Assembly (NCBI GenBank): GCA_948496895.1
Contig: CAOOJO010000008.1
Span: forward strand, 1-20,950
Source of the DNA: an uncultured Acetatifactor sp.
Lineage (GTDB): Bacteria; Bacillota; Clostridia; Lachnospirales; Lachnospiraceae
DNA length: 20,950 bases
Direction: 5' to 3'
Under the pieces are notes generated by a model. It made no database searches. It was not told the DNA's origin and worked only from the letters and a program-made list of their open reading frames with translations. Within the stretch, counting starts at the first letter, position 1. Every line of letters begins with the position of its first letter. Positions 13,971 to 20,950 of the stretch are shown one piece after another. Both the position numbers and the translations under genes were made by a program.

Positions 13971-15126
13971 ACAACAGCTCCTTCAGGGCAGGATCCACAT
14001 GCAGAAACTCCATGGTGCGGGCAAGGTCCTCGGATTTGCGCGCCCAGGCGCTCCCGGGGCGCATGGCATCGGACTTCACCGCCCGGATCATCAGGTTCTT
14101 GGGCGTGTGCTCCATGTCGATGAATTCCAGAATCTGCACATCATACCCCTTCTCCTCCAGCAGGTCGGCCCGCAGGGCGTCCGTGATCAGCGCCGCCACG
14201 CGCTCTTTGATCACGCCGTAGCGCAGAATGGGCGCCAGCTCCCCGCACTGTATCTGGCCGTTCAGCTCATGCTGGCAGCAGGGCACCGCCAGGATCACGT
14301 CGGCTCCCCACTTCACGGCCTTCTCCAGGGCATAGTCCGTGGCCTTGTCGCAGGCGTGGAGGGAGACCACCATGTCCACCTTTTCCGCGTCCCGGAACTC
14401 GCTGATGTCCCCCTGCTGGAAGCGCAGCCCGTCGTAACGCAGCTGCCTGGCCAGCTCGCCGCAGCGGCTGATCACATCCGCCTTCAGATCCAGACCTGTC
14501 ACCTGGATGTCCCTGCCCTGGAGGCGGTTGAGATAATAGTACATGCCGAAGGTCAGATAGGATTTCCCGCACCCGAAGTCCACGATGCGGATAGGCCGGT
14601 CTGCGGGAAGCTTCTCCAGCACATCCTCGATGAACTCCAGGTAGCGGTTGATCTGCCGGAATTTGTCGTATTTCGCCCTGACCACCTTCCCCTCCGGGGT
14701 CTGCACGCCCAGGCTCACCAGGAAGTCCACCGGCTCCCCCTCGGGCAGGATATAGCGCTTGGAGCGGTCGTGGGACATGTCCGGGAGCGGGGCCGGAGCC
14801 TGGTCCTTACGCCTGGTCTTGATGGACACAGCGCCCTTTTTGCTGACCAGGACGCTGGCCTCCAGACAGGCACAGCTCACCTGGGCCTGCCTGAACAGCC
14901 GCTCCATATAGCCTGTCAGGCGCTCCTCCAGCTCCTCCCGTTCCAGGTTGGTATGGAACACCTGGGCGCCCCGGTACAGGGTCTCCTGAAAGCAGGCCCT
15001 TCCTTTGATCAGCACCGGGCGCAGCTTCACCTTGGAGGCTTCCCCCGAATCCCTTGTATTGCTCAGTGTGATCTGTATGATATTTTGATCCGGCAGCTGC
15101 CGGAAGAATTCTCTCAGTTTATCCAT
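13951..15126 (-). CDS. Class I SAM-dependent methyltransferase (Methyltransf_32-like)
   Basis: 391 residues; GAAAGGG precedes ATG 15126. About 150 N-terminal residues form a separate region (with LEASVLVSKKGAVSIKTRRK) that may bind substrate. The Rossmann domain begins with IRIVDFGCGKSYLTF (motif I, near 180), then VTGLDLKADV, FQQGDISEF, VSLHACDKATDYAL (near 254) and VPCCQHEL (near 280). The DFGCGKSYL, SLHACD and PCCQHE set matches proteins related to TRMT13/METTL25-type methyltransferases, many of which act on RNA or protein; the substrate here is unknown. It overlaps the 840-residue membrane-protein gene by 20 nt, a pairing with no obvious functional logic. Confidence 0.88.
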   Translation of the reverse strand: MDKLREFFRQLPDQNIIQITLSNTRDSGEASKVKLRPVLIKGRACFQETLYRGAQVFHTNLEREELEERLTGYMERLFRQAQVSCACLEASVLVSKKGAVSIKTRRKDQAPAPLPDMSHDRSKRYILPEGEPVDFLVSLGVQTPEGKVVRAKYDKFRQINRYLEFIEDVLEKLPADRPIRIVDFGCGKSYLTFGMYYYLNRLQGRDIQVTGLDLKADVISRCGELARQLRYDGLRFQQGDISEFRDAEKVDMVVSLHACDKATDYALEKAVKWGADVILAVPCCQHELNGQIQCGELAPILRYGVIKERVAALITDALRADLLEEKGYDVQILEFIDMEHTPKNLMIRAVKSDAMRPGSAWARKSEDLARTMEFLHVDPALKELLYEEDHH

Positions 15127-15144
15127 GGAAACCCTTTCGTCCCT

Positions 15145-15176
15145 CGGAGCAGATATGCGGAAAAACGCGTGCTCCG
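15145..15176 (-). other. Intergenic inverted repeat before the methyltransferase
   Basis: CGGAGCA (15145-15151) and TGCTCCG (15170-15176) form a perfect 7-bp stem around an 18-nt loop in the 84-nt gap between the 135-aa gene and the methyltransferase gene. There is no U-tract. It could be an mRNA processing or weak attenuation structure, or chance. Confidence 0.3.
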
Positions 15177-15210
15177 TTTCGTAATGCCGCCATTCCCAAC
15201 CGGGAGGGCT

Positions 15211-15618
15211 TTAAATCCATGCAAAAAAGCTCCCTCTGCGTCCACCGTGACGGCGCTTGTATATCTCATTAAACAGAAGAACCTGAATCATGTCCTCTGT
15301 GGGCGGGTTCTCCTCCTCGCCCTCCAGAATCCGGCACATAGACCCTGCCAGGGCCTGAAGGCTGTACCTGTCCGGGTACTCATCGTAAATCATTGCGCCC
15401 TCGTAGTCCGCCCTGTCCAGGATCTCCGCTATCCGTCTCTGATAGCGCCTCACATCGACGGGATACATCTGCTGCAGATATTCCAGATCCTGCAGCAGCT
15501 GTGCTTCATTCTGCGCACCCCGGTAGTCCGGGTAGGTCATATAAAAAGGAAGGGGCCCGTTCCAGCCCCTTGCCCTGTCCTCCGGGAGCGGCTGTAACAG
15601 TTTCGAGTGAAATTCCAT
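15211..15618 (-). CDS. Small conserved protein of unknown function (135 aa)
   Basis: ATG 15618 is chosen over 15648 and 15624 because AGAGGA (15630-15625) lies 6 nt before it and abuts the 15624 start. The protein is soluble, helical and acidic, with no signal peptide. The pattern DLEYLQQMYPVDVRRYQRRI, then RADYEGAMIYDEYPDRYSLQ is one I recall from short uncharacterised Firmicutes proteins; no function is known to me. It follows atpC by 109 nt with no clear terminator or promoter in the gap, so it may be read from the atp operon. A TAACAG/CTGTTA inverted repeat (15640-15672) with a 21-nt loop lies just upstream. Confidence 0.82.
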   Translation of the reverse strand: MEFHSKLLQPLPEDRARGWNGPLPFYMTYPDYRGAQNEAQLLQDLEYLQQMYPVDVRRYQRRIAEILDRADYEGAMIYDEYPDRYSLQALAGSMCRILEGEEENPPTEDMIQVLLFNEIYKRRHGGRRGSFFAWI

Positions 15619-15727
15619 ATGCATTCCTCTTTGGGTTTTTAACAGCATATGCGCGTTTTCCTCTGACTGTTACAGGCGATGGTCCACTGCCCCGCTCCGG
15701 TTCTTTTTAATTGCAGAACTGATAAAA

Positions 15728-16132
15728 TCACTTTAATACCTGTATCCGTGCGACCGCACGCTGCAGCGCCGTCTCAGCCCTGGCCAGGTCCGTGTTGGCC
15801 GCCTTGCCCTGTAAGCGCCTCTCGGCCCGCTCCATAGCGGATTTCGCACGGTTCTCGTCTATCTCGCCGGGCCATTCAATCGTCTCTGCCAGAATCGTCA
15901 CACCCTCCGGCAGGATTTCCGCGAACCCCGCATGCAGGGCCGCCTTCTTCTCCCCCGCCGGCTCATGGATGTAAAGGATGCCAGGCTTTACGATCACTGT
16001 CATGGGAATATGCCCCGGCAGCACGCCGATCTCTCCCTCTGTGGTGTTGAATTCCACCATCTCCGCCTGGCCCTCGAAGAAGACCCTGTCAGGCGTGATG
16101 ATGCGCACAAGGAAGCCGTTCTTCTCTGCCAT
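15728..16132 (-). CDS. atpC: ATP synthase F1 epsilon subunit
   Basis: 134 residues, normal size. The N-terminal beta-sandwich begins FLVRIITPDRVFFEGQAEMVEF and contains GEIGVLPGHIPMTVIV; the C-terminal helical hairpin (about 90-134) starts with EIDENRAKSAMERAERRL. Epsilon sits on the central stalk, couples rotation and can inhibit ATP hydrolysis. GGAGGG lies 6 nt before the ATG. It is the last subunit gene of the operon, 15 nt after atpD. Confidence 0.97.
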   Translation of the reverse strand: MAEKNGFLVRIITPDRVFFEGQAEMVEFNTTEGEIGVLPGHIPMTVIVKPGILYIHEPAGEKKAALHAGFAEILPEGVTILAETIEWPGEIDENRAKSAMERAERRLQGKAANTDLARAETALQRAVARIQVLK

Positions 16133-16147
16133 AGTCGCCCTCCGTCC

Positions 16148-17539
16148 TTATGATACCCTTGCCAGCACGTCGTCGATGCTGCCCGCGTTCAGGAAATAGC
16201 TCTCCGGGATATCGTCATGCTTGCCCTCCAGGATCTCCCGGAAGCTGCGGATCGTCTCGTTGATAGGTACGTATTTGCCCTCCATGCCGGTGAACTGGCC
16301 TGCCACGAAGAAAGGCTGGGACAGGAACCTCTGCACCTTACGGGCGCGGGATACTACCAGTTTGTCTTCCTCCGACAGTTCGTCCATGCCCAGGATGGCG
16401 ATGATGTCCTGGAGCTCCTTGTAGCGCTGGAGAATCTCCTGCACGCCCCTGGCGGTCTGGTAATGCTCGTCGCCCACGATCCTGGGATCCAGGATGCGGG
16501 AGGTGGACTCCAGAGGATCCACTGCCGGATAGATGCCCAGCTCCACGATGGAACGGGACAGCACGGTGGTGGCGTCCAGATGGGCAAAGGTGGTGGCGGT
16601 GGCCGGGTCGGTCAGGTCGTCCGCAGGCACGTACACCGCCTGTACGGAGGTGATGGAGCCGTTCTTGGTGGAGGTGATCCTCTCCTGCAGGGCGCCCATC
16701 TCCGTCTGCAGCGTGGGCTGGTAGCCCACCGCGGAGGGCATGCGGCCCAGCAGCGCGGACACTTCGCTTCCCGCCTGGGTGAACCGGAAGATATTGTCGA
16801 TGAACAGCAGCACGTCCTTGCCGCCCTTGTCACGGAAGTACTCCGCCATGGTCAGTCCCGACAGGCCCACGCGCATCCTGGCCCCGGGGGGCTCGTTCAT
16901 CTGACCGAACACCATGGTGGTCTTGTCGATGACGCCGGATTCCGTCATCTCGTGGTAGAGGTCGTTGCCCTCACGGGTGCGCTCTCCCACGCCGGTGAAC
17001 ACGGAATATCCGCCGTGCTCCGTGGCGATGTTGCGGATCAGCTCCTGAATCAGAACCGTCTTGCCCACGCCTGCGCCGCCGAACAGGCCGATTTTTCCAC
17101 CCTTCTGATAAGGGCAGAGCAGATCTACGACTTTAATGCCTGTCTCCAGAAGCTCCTTCTCCGTGGCCTGTTCCTCGAATTTGGGCGCAGGCCTGTGAAT
17201 CGGCTCATAGGAGACTCCCTCCGGAGCCGGCTTGTTGTCGATGGGCTGGCCCAGGACGTTGAAGATGCGCCCCAGGGTCTTCTCGCCCACGGGAACGGAA
17301 ATCGGCGCCCCGGTGGCCACCGCGTCCATTCCCCTCACCAGACCGTCGGTGCTCCCCATGGCGATGCACCTTACGGTGTCGTCGCCCAGATGCTGGGAGA
17401 CCTCCACGGTCAGCTCGTTGCCGTCTCTGGTAGGAATGCGAATCGCTTCGTTGATTTCAGGCAGCTTACCCTCATCGAAGCGGATGTCCAGCACCGCGCC
17501 GATGACCTGAGTAACCTTGCCTCTGTTTTCTCCTGCCAT
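16148..17539 (-). CDS. atpD: ATP synthase F1 beta subunit (catalytic)
   Basis: 463 residues from ATG 17539, which has AGAGGT 6 nt upstream; an earlier in-frame start would include 11 unrelated residues. Beta carries the catalytic nucleotide sites. Walker A GGAGVGKT lies near 151-158, the segment GERTREGNDLYHEM holds the catalytic Glu region, and DVLLFIDNIFRFTQAGSEVS is the Walker B area. The ending with PESYFLNAGSIDDVLA is typical. A GNRA-loop hairpin precedes its ribosome site in the 76-nt gap after atpG. Confidence 0.98.
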   Translation of the reverse strand: MAGENRGKVTQVIGAVLDIRFDEGKLPEINEAIRIPTRDGNELTVEVSQHLGDDTVRCIAMGSTDGLVRGMDAVATGAPISVPVGEKTLGRIFNVLGQPIDNKPAPEGVSYEPIHRPAPKFEEQATEKELLETGIKVVDLLCPYQKGGKIGLFGGAGVGKTVLIQELIRNIATEHGGYSVFTGVGERTREGNDLYHEMTESGVIDKTTMVFGQMNEPPGARMRVGLSGLTMAEYFRDKGGKDVLLFIDNIFRFTQAGSEVSALLGRMPSAVGYQPTLQTEMGALQERITSTKNGSITSVQAVYVPADDLTDPATATTFAHLDATTVLSRSIVELGIYPAVDPLESTSRILDPRIVGDEHYQTARGVQEILQRYKELQDIIAILGMDELSEEDKLVVSRARKVQRFLSQPFFVAGQFTGMEGKYVPINETIRSFREILEGKHDDIPESYFLNAGSIDDVLARVS

Positions 17540-17554
17540 TTCTACCTCTTTCCC

Positions 17555-17570
17555 GCCCGCTTGCGCGGGC
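17555..17570 (-). other. GNRA-loop hairpin before atpD
   Basis: In the mRNA (minus strand) GCCCGC, loop GCAA, GCGGGC form a perfect 6-bp stem capped by a stable GNRA tetraloop, ending about 6 nt before the AGAGGT ribosome site of atpD. It has no U-tract, so it is not a terminator. It may protect the mRNA or keep the ribosome site open (inferred). Confidence 0.6.
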
Positions 17571-17615
17571 ATAAATCTCGTTTCTGTATTACACAGGTCT
17601 CTTACGCCGCATCGA

Positions 17616-18485
17616 TCAGCCTAACGCTTCCGCGCCGGCTATGATCTCTGTCAGCTCCTGTGTGATGGAGCCCTGGCGGGCCCTGTTGTATTTCAGCGTC
17701 AGATCGCTGATGATTTCCTCCGCATTGCTGGTCGCATTGTCCATGGCCTGCATACGCGCGCCGTTCTCGCTGGCCACCGATTCCCGTAGCGCCCCATAAA
17801 TCAGGCTGGTGACGTACTTGGGGATGAGCTGGTTCAGCGCCTCCGTGTCCTCCGCCTCGAAGTTCATGATGGCAGTGGCCTCCCCGGAGCCCTCGCTCTG
17901 GGCCGCTTCGGCATCCACCTCCACCGGAAGCAGGCGGAGCAGCGTGGGCACATGGCTCACGGTGTTCTTGAAGCCGGTATAGGCCAGGTAGATCTCCCCG
18001 ATCTCCCCCGCCGCGAAGGACTCCAGAAGCTTTGCCGACAGCGCGGCGGCATCCGCGTACACGGGGCTCTCCACGATATCGTTGTCGCACTCCTTCACCG
18101 CGTAGCCGTTACGGACAAAGGCCTCACGCCCCTTATTGCCCAGGCAGTAGATGTCCAGCTCCTCCTTCTTCCACTGAGGATGCCTGGTCACCAGCTTCGT
18201 CACATTGGAATTGTAACCGCCTGCCAGTCCACGGTTGGACGTAATCACGATTACCGCTTTCCGGCTGGATTCTCCGGGCGTCAGATAAGGATGGTCGATA
18301 TGCCCCACGCGCTGGAGGATATTATTCACCGTGTCGTACATGCAGGTGAAATACCCCTTCGAACGCTCCGCGCTGGCTCTGGCACGCTGCAGCTTCACAG
18401 TGGATACCAGCTTCATGGCCTTGGTAATCTGCTGCGTCCCCTGGATGCTGCTCTTGCGACGCTTTATATCACGCATTGATGCCAT
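17616..18485 (-). CDS. atpG: ATP synthase F1 gamma subunit
   Basis: 289 residues. The conserved ends are visible: N-terminal MRDIKRRKSSIQGTQQITKAMKLVS and C-terminal RMQAMDNATSNAEEIISDL with NRARQGSITQELTEIIAGA. These two long helices form the rotating coiled-coil shaft. The middle Rossmann-like domain contains VIVITSNRGLAGGYNSNV. Gamma couples ring rotation to the catalytic sites. AGAGGA lies 8 nt before the ATG. It follows atpA by 16 nt. Confidence 0.97.
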   Translation of the reverse strand: MASMRDIKRRKSSIQGTQQITKAMKLVSTVKLQRARASAERSKGYFTCMYDTVNNILQRVGHIDHPYLTPGESSRKAVIVITSNRGLAGGYNSNVTKLVTRHPQWKKEELDIYCLGNKGREAFVRNGYAVKECDNDIVESPVYADAAALSAKLLESFAAGEIGEIYLAYTGFKNTVSHVPTLLRLLPVEVDAEAAQSEGSGEATAIMNFEAEDTEALNQLIPKYVTSLIYGALRESVASENGARMQAMDNATSNAEEIISDLTLKYNRARQGSITQELTEIIAGAEALG

Positions 18486-18501
18486 ATTCTATATCCTCTT
18501 T

Positions 18502-20007
18502 CTATTTGAACTGCTTCTTGAACTCCTCGATCGCCGTCTTCAGGATGTTCTCCGTCTCGTCGGAGATCACCTTCTCGGAGGCGATGTTGCCGGGAACCTC
18601 GGGATACTTGGTGTCCAGGAACTCGAAGAATTCCTTCTCGAACCTGGTGATGTCCTCCGTAGGCACGTCCAGGAGATACTTGCGGGTCACGGCGTAGATG
18701 ATGATGACCTGGTACTGGACAGGCATGGGAGCGTACTGGGGCTGCTTGAGCACCTCCTTGACGCGCTCGCCCTGGGCCAGCGTCTCCTTGGTATTGTCGT
18801 CCAGCTCGGAGCCGAACTGTGCGAAGCTCGCCAGCTCCCTGTACTGGGCCAGCTCTGTACGGATGGGGGCCGCGATCTTCTTCATGGCCTTAATCTGGGC
18901 AGCGCCGCCTACACGGGACACGGAAAGGCCCGCGTTGATGGCGGGACGGAAGCCCGCGTTGAACATCTCCGTCTCCAGATAGATCTGGCCGTCTGTGATG
19001 GAGATCACGTTGGTGGGAATGTACGCGGACACGTCTCCGGCCTGGGTCTCGATGATGGGCAGGGCCGTAAGCGACCCTCCGCCGTACTCCTCGTTCATCC
19101 TGGCCGCGCGCTCCAGCAGCCTGGAGTGCAGATAGAACACGTCTCCGGGATAGGCCTCACGCCCGGGCGGACGCCGAAGCAGCAAAGAGAGCGTGCGGTA
19201 TGCGGTAGCATGCTTGCTCAAATCGTCATACACTACGAGGACGTCTTCCCCTTTGTCCATCCACTCCTCGCCGATGGCGCAGCCAGAGTAGGGAGCGATG
19301 TACTGCAGCGGCGCGAGGTCGCTGGCAGTGGACACCACTACGGTAGTGTAGGCCATTGCTCCGTATTCCTCCAGGGTCTTCACGATATTGGCAATCGTGG
19401 AGGCCTTCTGGCCGATGGCGACGTAGATGCATTTTACGCCCTGGCCCTTCTGGTTGATGATGGTATCGATGGCGATGGCCGTCTTGCCTGTCTGGCGGTC
19501 GCCGATGATCAGCTCACGCTGGCCCCTTCCGATGGGAACCATGGCGTCGATGGCCTTGATGCCCGTCTGGAGCGGGGTGTCCACGCTCTTTCTGGTGATG
19601 ACGCCGCTGGCCACGCGCTCAATCTGACGATATTTGCTGGTCTGGATAGGGCCCTTGCCGTCAATGGGCTGTCCCAGCGCATTGACCACGCGCCCGGTCA
19701 GCGCGTCCCCCACCGGAACCTCAACCACCCGTCCGGTGGTCTTGACAGTGTCGCCCTCATTGATGTTGCGCGCGCTGCCCAAAAGTACCACGCCCACGTT
19801 ATCCTCTTCCAGATTCAGCACCATGCCGTAGACTTCGCCGGGAAATTCCAGCAGCTCGCCCTGCATGGCATTTTCCAGTCCATGGACGCGGGCGATGCCG
19901 TCCGCCACCTGGATGACCGTGCCCACGTCGGACACATCCAGCGTAGACGCATAGCGCTTGATCTGATCCTTGATAACTGAACTTATTTCTTCCGGTCTTA
20001 AATTCAT
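18502..20007 (-). CDS. atpA: ATP synthase F1 alpha subunit
   Basis: 501 residues, starting MNLRPEEISSVIKDQI as usual for the family. Walker A GDRQTGKT is at about 169-176, and VVYDDLSKHATAYR is the Walker B area. The arginine-finger region appears as INAGLSVSRVGGAAQ. Alpha binds nucleotide non-catalytically and completes the alpha3beta3 ring. GGAGG is rather far (17 nt) from the ATG; a nearer AAGGTG (10 nt) may serve instead. It follows atpH after 28 nt. Confidence 0.98.
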   Translation of the reverse strand: MNLRPEEISSVIKDQIKRYASTLDVSDVGTVIQVADGIARVHGLENAMQGELLEFPGEVYGMVLNLEEDNVGVVLLGSARNINEGDTVKTTGRVVEVPVGDALTGRVVNALGQPIDGKGPIQTSKYRQIERVASGVITRKSVDTPLQTGIKAIDAMVPIGRGQRELIIGDRQTGKTAIAIDTIINQKGQGVKCIYVAIGQKASTIANIVKTLEEYGAMAYTTVVVSTASDLAPLQYIAPYSGCAIGEEWMDKGEDVLVVYDDLSKHATAYRTLSLLLRRPPGREAYPGDVFYLHSRLLERAARMNEEYGGGSLTALPIIETQAGDVSAYIPTNVISITDGQIYLETEMFNAGFRPAINAGLSVSRVGGAAQIKAMKKIAAPIRTELAQYRELASFAQFGSELDDNTKETLAQGERVKEVLKQPQYAPMPVQYQVIIIYAVTRKYLLDVPTEDITRFEKEFFEFLDTKYPEVPGNIASEKVISDETENILKTAIEEFKKQFK

Positions 20008-20035
20008 GGATCTGTCGCACCTTTCCTCCAGCGGG

Positions 20036-20584
20036 TCACCCCAGCTGGATTTGTAATAATTGTTTCTTCAAACCATTCAACTTCGTGCGGACGCTGCTGT
20101 CCACCACTCGGTCGTTTATGCGGATGATCATTCCGCCGATGATAGAGGCATCCACCTCGTAATGCATCTCCATTTTGGCATAGCCGCTGGTCGCGAGGAG
20201 CCTTTCTTCCACCGCTTTCCTCTGGGCCGAATCCAGCTCCACGGCGGTGGTCACATAGGCCTTGCCGATACGCTGCTCCTCCTTCACCCTGTCGGTAAAA
20301 TAGGCAAATATGGACGGCAGCTCCTTATAGCGCTCCTTGGAGACCACGATTTCAAGCAGGCCAGCCAGCTCGTCGCTGACCCGGCCCCTGAAGACGTCCT
20401 CCACCACCTGGAGCTTTTCCTGCTTGGGAATCCCCGGGTGCCCCATCAGCTCGTCGAACTGGGGGTTAGCTGCCAGTATCTCGCCCACACAGCGGATCTC
20501 CTCCATCAGCTCTAAAGTCCTGCCCGCCTCCGCGGCCACCTCATACAGGGCCTCGCCGTATGTCTTGGATACTAATTTAGCCAT
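20036..20584 (-). CDS. atpH: ATP synthase F1 delta subunit
   Basis: 182 residues. The N-terminal helical domain has KTYGEALYEVAAEAGR and FDELMGHPGIPKQEKLQVVEDVF; the C-terminal part contains VTTAVELDSAQRKAVEERL and the conserved VDASIIGGMIIRINDRVVDSS. Delta ties the peripheral stalk (subunit b) to the top of F1. Its ATG overlaps the end of atpF by 13 nt, implying coupled translation. Confidence 0.97.
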   Translation of the reverse strand: MAKLVSKTYGEALYEVAAEAGRTLELMEEIRCVGEILAANPQFDELMGHPGIPKQEKLQVVEDVFRGRVSDELAGLLEIVVSKERYKELPSIFAYFTDRVKEEQRIGKAYVTTAVELDSAQRKAVEERLLATSGYAKMEMHYEVDASIIGGMIIRINDRVVDSSVRTKLNGLKKQLLQIQLG

Positions 20585-20950
20585 GTCTGTTCACCCATTT
20601 CCTTCAAGGTCTCGTCTATCAGCTGATTCTGCATGGCAGTATCCACAGACGCCGACACGATCTTGCCGGCCATCAGGGACGCGACGACGATGATCTCGCG
20701 CTTCACGTCATCGGACATCTTCTGCTTCTCCAGCTGTGCTTCCACACGGGCCCTGTCTAAGATGCGGGCCGCCTCTTCCTTGGCCTCGGCCACGATGGCG
20801 TTCTCATTGGCCAGGGCCTTCCTGCGGGCCTCGCTTAGGATGACCTCCGCCTCCTTATCCACTTCCTTCAGCTTCGCCTCGTATTCCTTCTTCAGGCTCT
20901 GGGCGTTCTGCATGGCGGTCTTCGCGGTTTCCAATTCATTCCGAATCTTC
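20572..20950 (-). CDS. atpF: ATP synthase F0 subunit b (C-terminal part, runs off the right edge)
   Basis: The last 125 residues of subunit b; the start and the membrane anchor lie beyond base 20950. An apparent TTG start at 20934 is internal, because the frame stays open to the edge (reading KIRNELETAKTAM). The visible part is a long charged helix with the typical Ala/Glu/Lys-rich pattern (ILSEARRKALANENAIVAEAKEEAARILDRAR) that forms the peripheral stalk dimer, ending in the segment that meets delta. Upstream atpE and atpB are expected outside the window, so the coupling ion (H+ or Na+) cannot be read here. Confidence 0.94.
   Translation of the reverse strand, partial: KIRNELETAKTAMQNAQSLKKEYEAKLKEVDKEAEVILSEARRKALANENAIVAEAKEEAARILDRARVEAQLEKQKMSDDVKREIIVVASLMAGKIVSASVDTAMQNQLIDETLKEMGEQTWLN

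Noticed and set aside
13807..15597. 596-codon plus-strand open frame spanning three minus-strand genes
   Set aside because: It crosses the methyltransferase and neighbours in antisense and lacks a ribosome site and domain signatures.
15649..15727. GTTCT/AGAAC hairpin after atpC as the atp operon terminator
   Set aside because: The stem is only 5 bp with a 10-nt loop, and no U-tract follows on the transcribed strand.
18331..19980. 549-codon plus-strand open frame opposite atpA
   Set aside because: It is antisense to atpA, with no start signal or recognisable domain; long antisense frames are common in GC-rich genes.
20640..20870. Single DnaA-box-like 9-mers (GTATCCACA, TTATCCACT) in atpF
   Set aside because: Isolated one-mismatch matches inside a coding region are expected by chance; no cluster is formed.

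Overview
The window looks like a chromosomal segment of a fairly GC-rich Clostridia bacterium, most likely a Lachnospiraceae member (inferred). The support is the split glycogen enzyme pair GlgC/GlgD, SpoVG, a DnaD-type primosome protein beside a zinc-finger helicase loader, an enlarged ribose-phosphate pyrophosphokinase, and the F-type ATP synthase order B-delta-alpha-gamma-beta-epsilon. Strong Shine-Dalgarno sites and sigma-A type promoters fit Firmicutes. Most of it is core genome. The accessory-looking part is the left edge.

Layout. 1-1860: the 5' part of a large minus-strand gene with a Ser/Asn/Gly-rich linker (cut by the window edge), divergent from a small XRE-type regulator; two CAC-N5-GTG palindromes exactly 20 bp apart lie on the minus-strand promoter. 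A bidirectional terminator follows. 1860-4564: a minus-strand run glgC-glgD-spoVG (glycogen precursor synthesis plus an RNA/DNA-binding regulator). 4565-4994: a 430-bp gene-free region with two copies of a 60-nt two-hairpin repeat (71-bp period), then an AT-rich stretch with the murC promoter. 4995-10027, plus strand: murC, a DnaA-box array, dnaD-like, dnaC/dnaI-like helicase loader, and prs. 10028-10746: bioY behind a near-consensus promoter flanked by two BirA-like operators. 10722-15618, minus strand: two membrane-anchored proteins of unknown function, a SAM methyltransferase and a small conserved unknown. 15728-20950, minus strand: atpC, atpD, atpG, atpA, atpH and the C-terminal part of atpF.

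How the parts work together. MurC makes UDP-MurNAc-L-Ala; the DnaD-like and DnaC/I-like proteins load the replicative helicase; Prs makes PRPP; BioY imports biotin; the Atp proteins form the catalytic half of ATP synthase (subunits a and c would lie beyond the right edge). The most notable non-coding signals are six DnaA 9-mers (two gapless tandem blocks plus one inverted box) placed directly before helicase-loading genes, the paired BirA-like sites at bioY, and the 71-bp-period palindromic repeat, which recurs at 11.3 kb with compensatory stem changes.

I found no CRISPR array, tRNA, rRNA, insertion sequence or prophage. The best candidates for something undescribed are the dispersed repeat family, the regulator/large-protein pair at the left edge, and the large membrane protein with an apparently dead C39-like domain.
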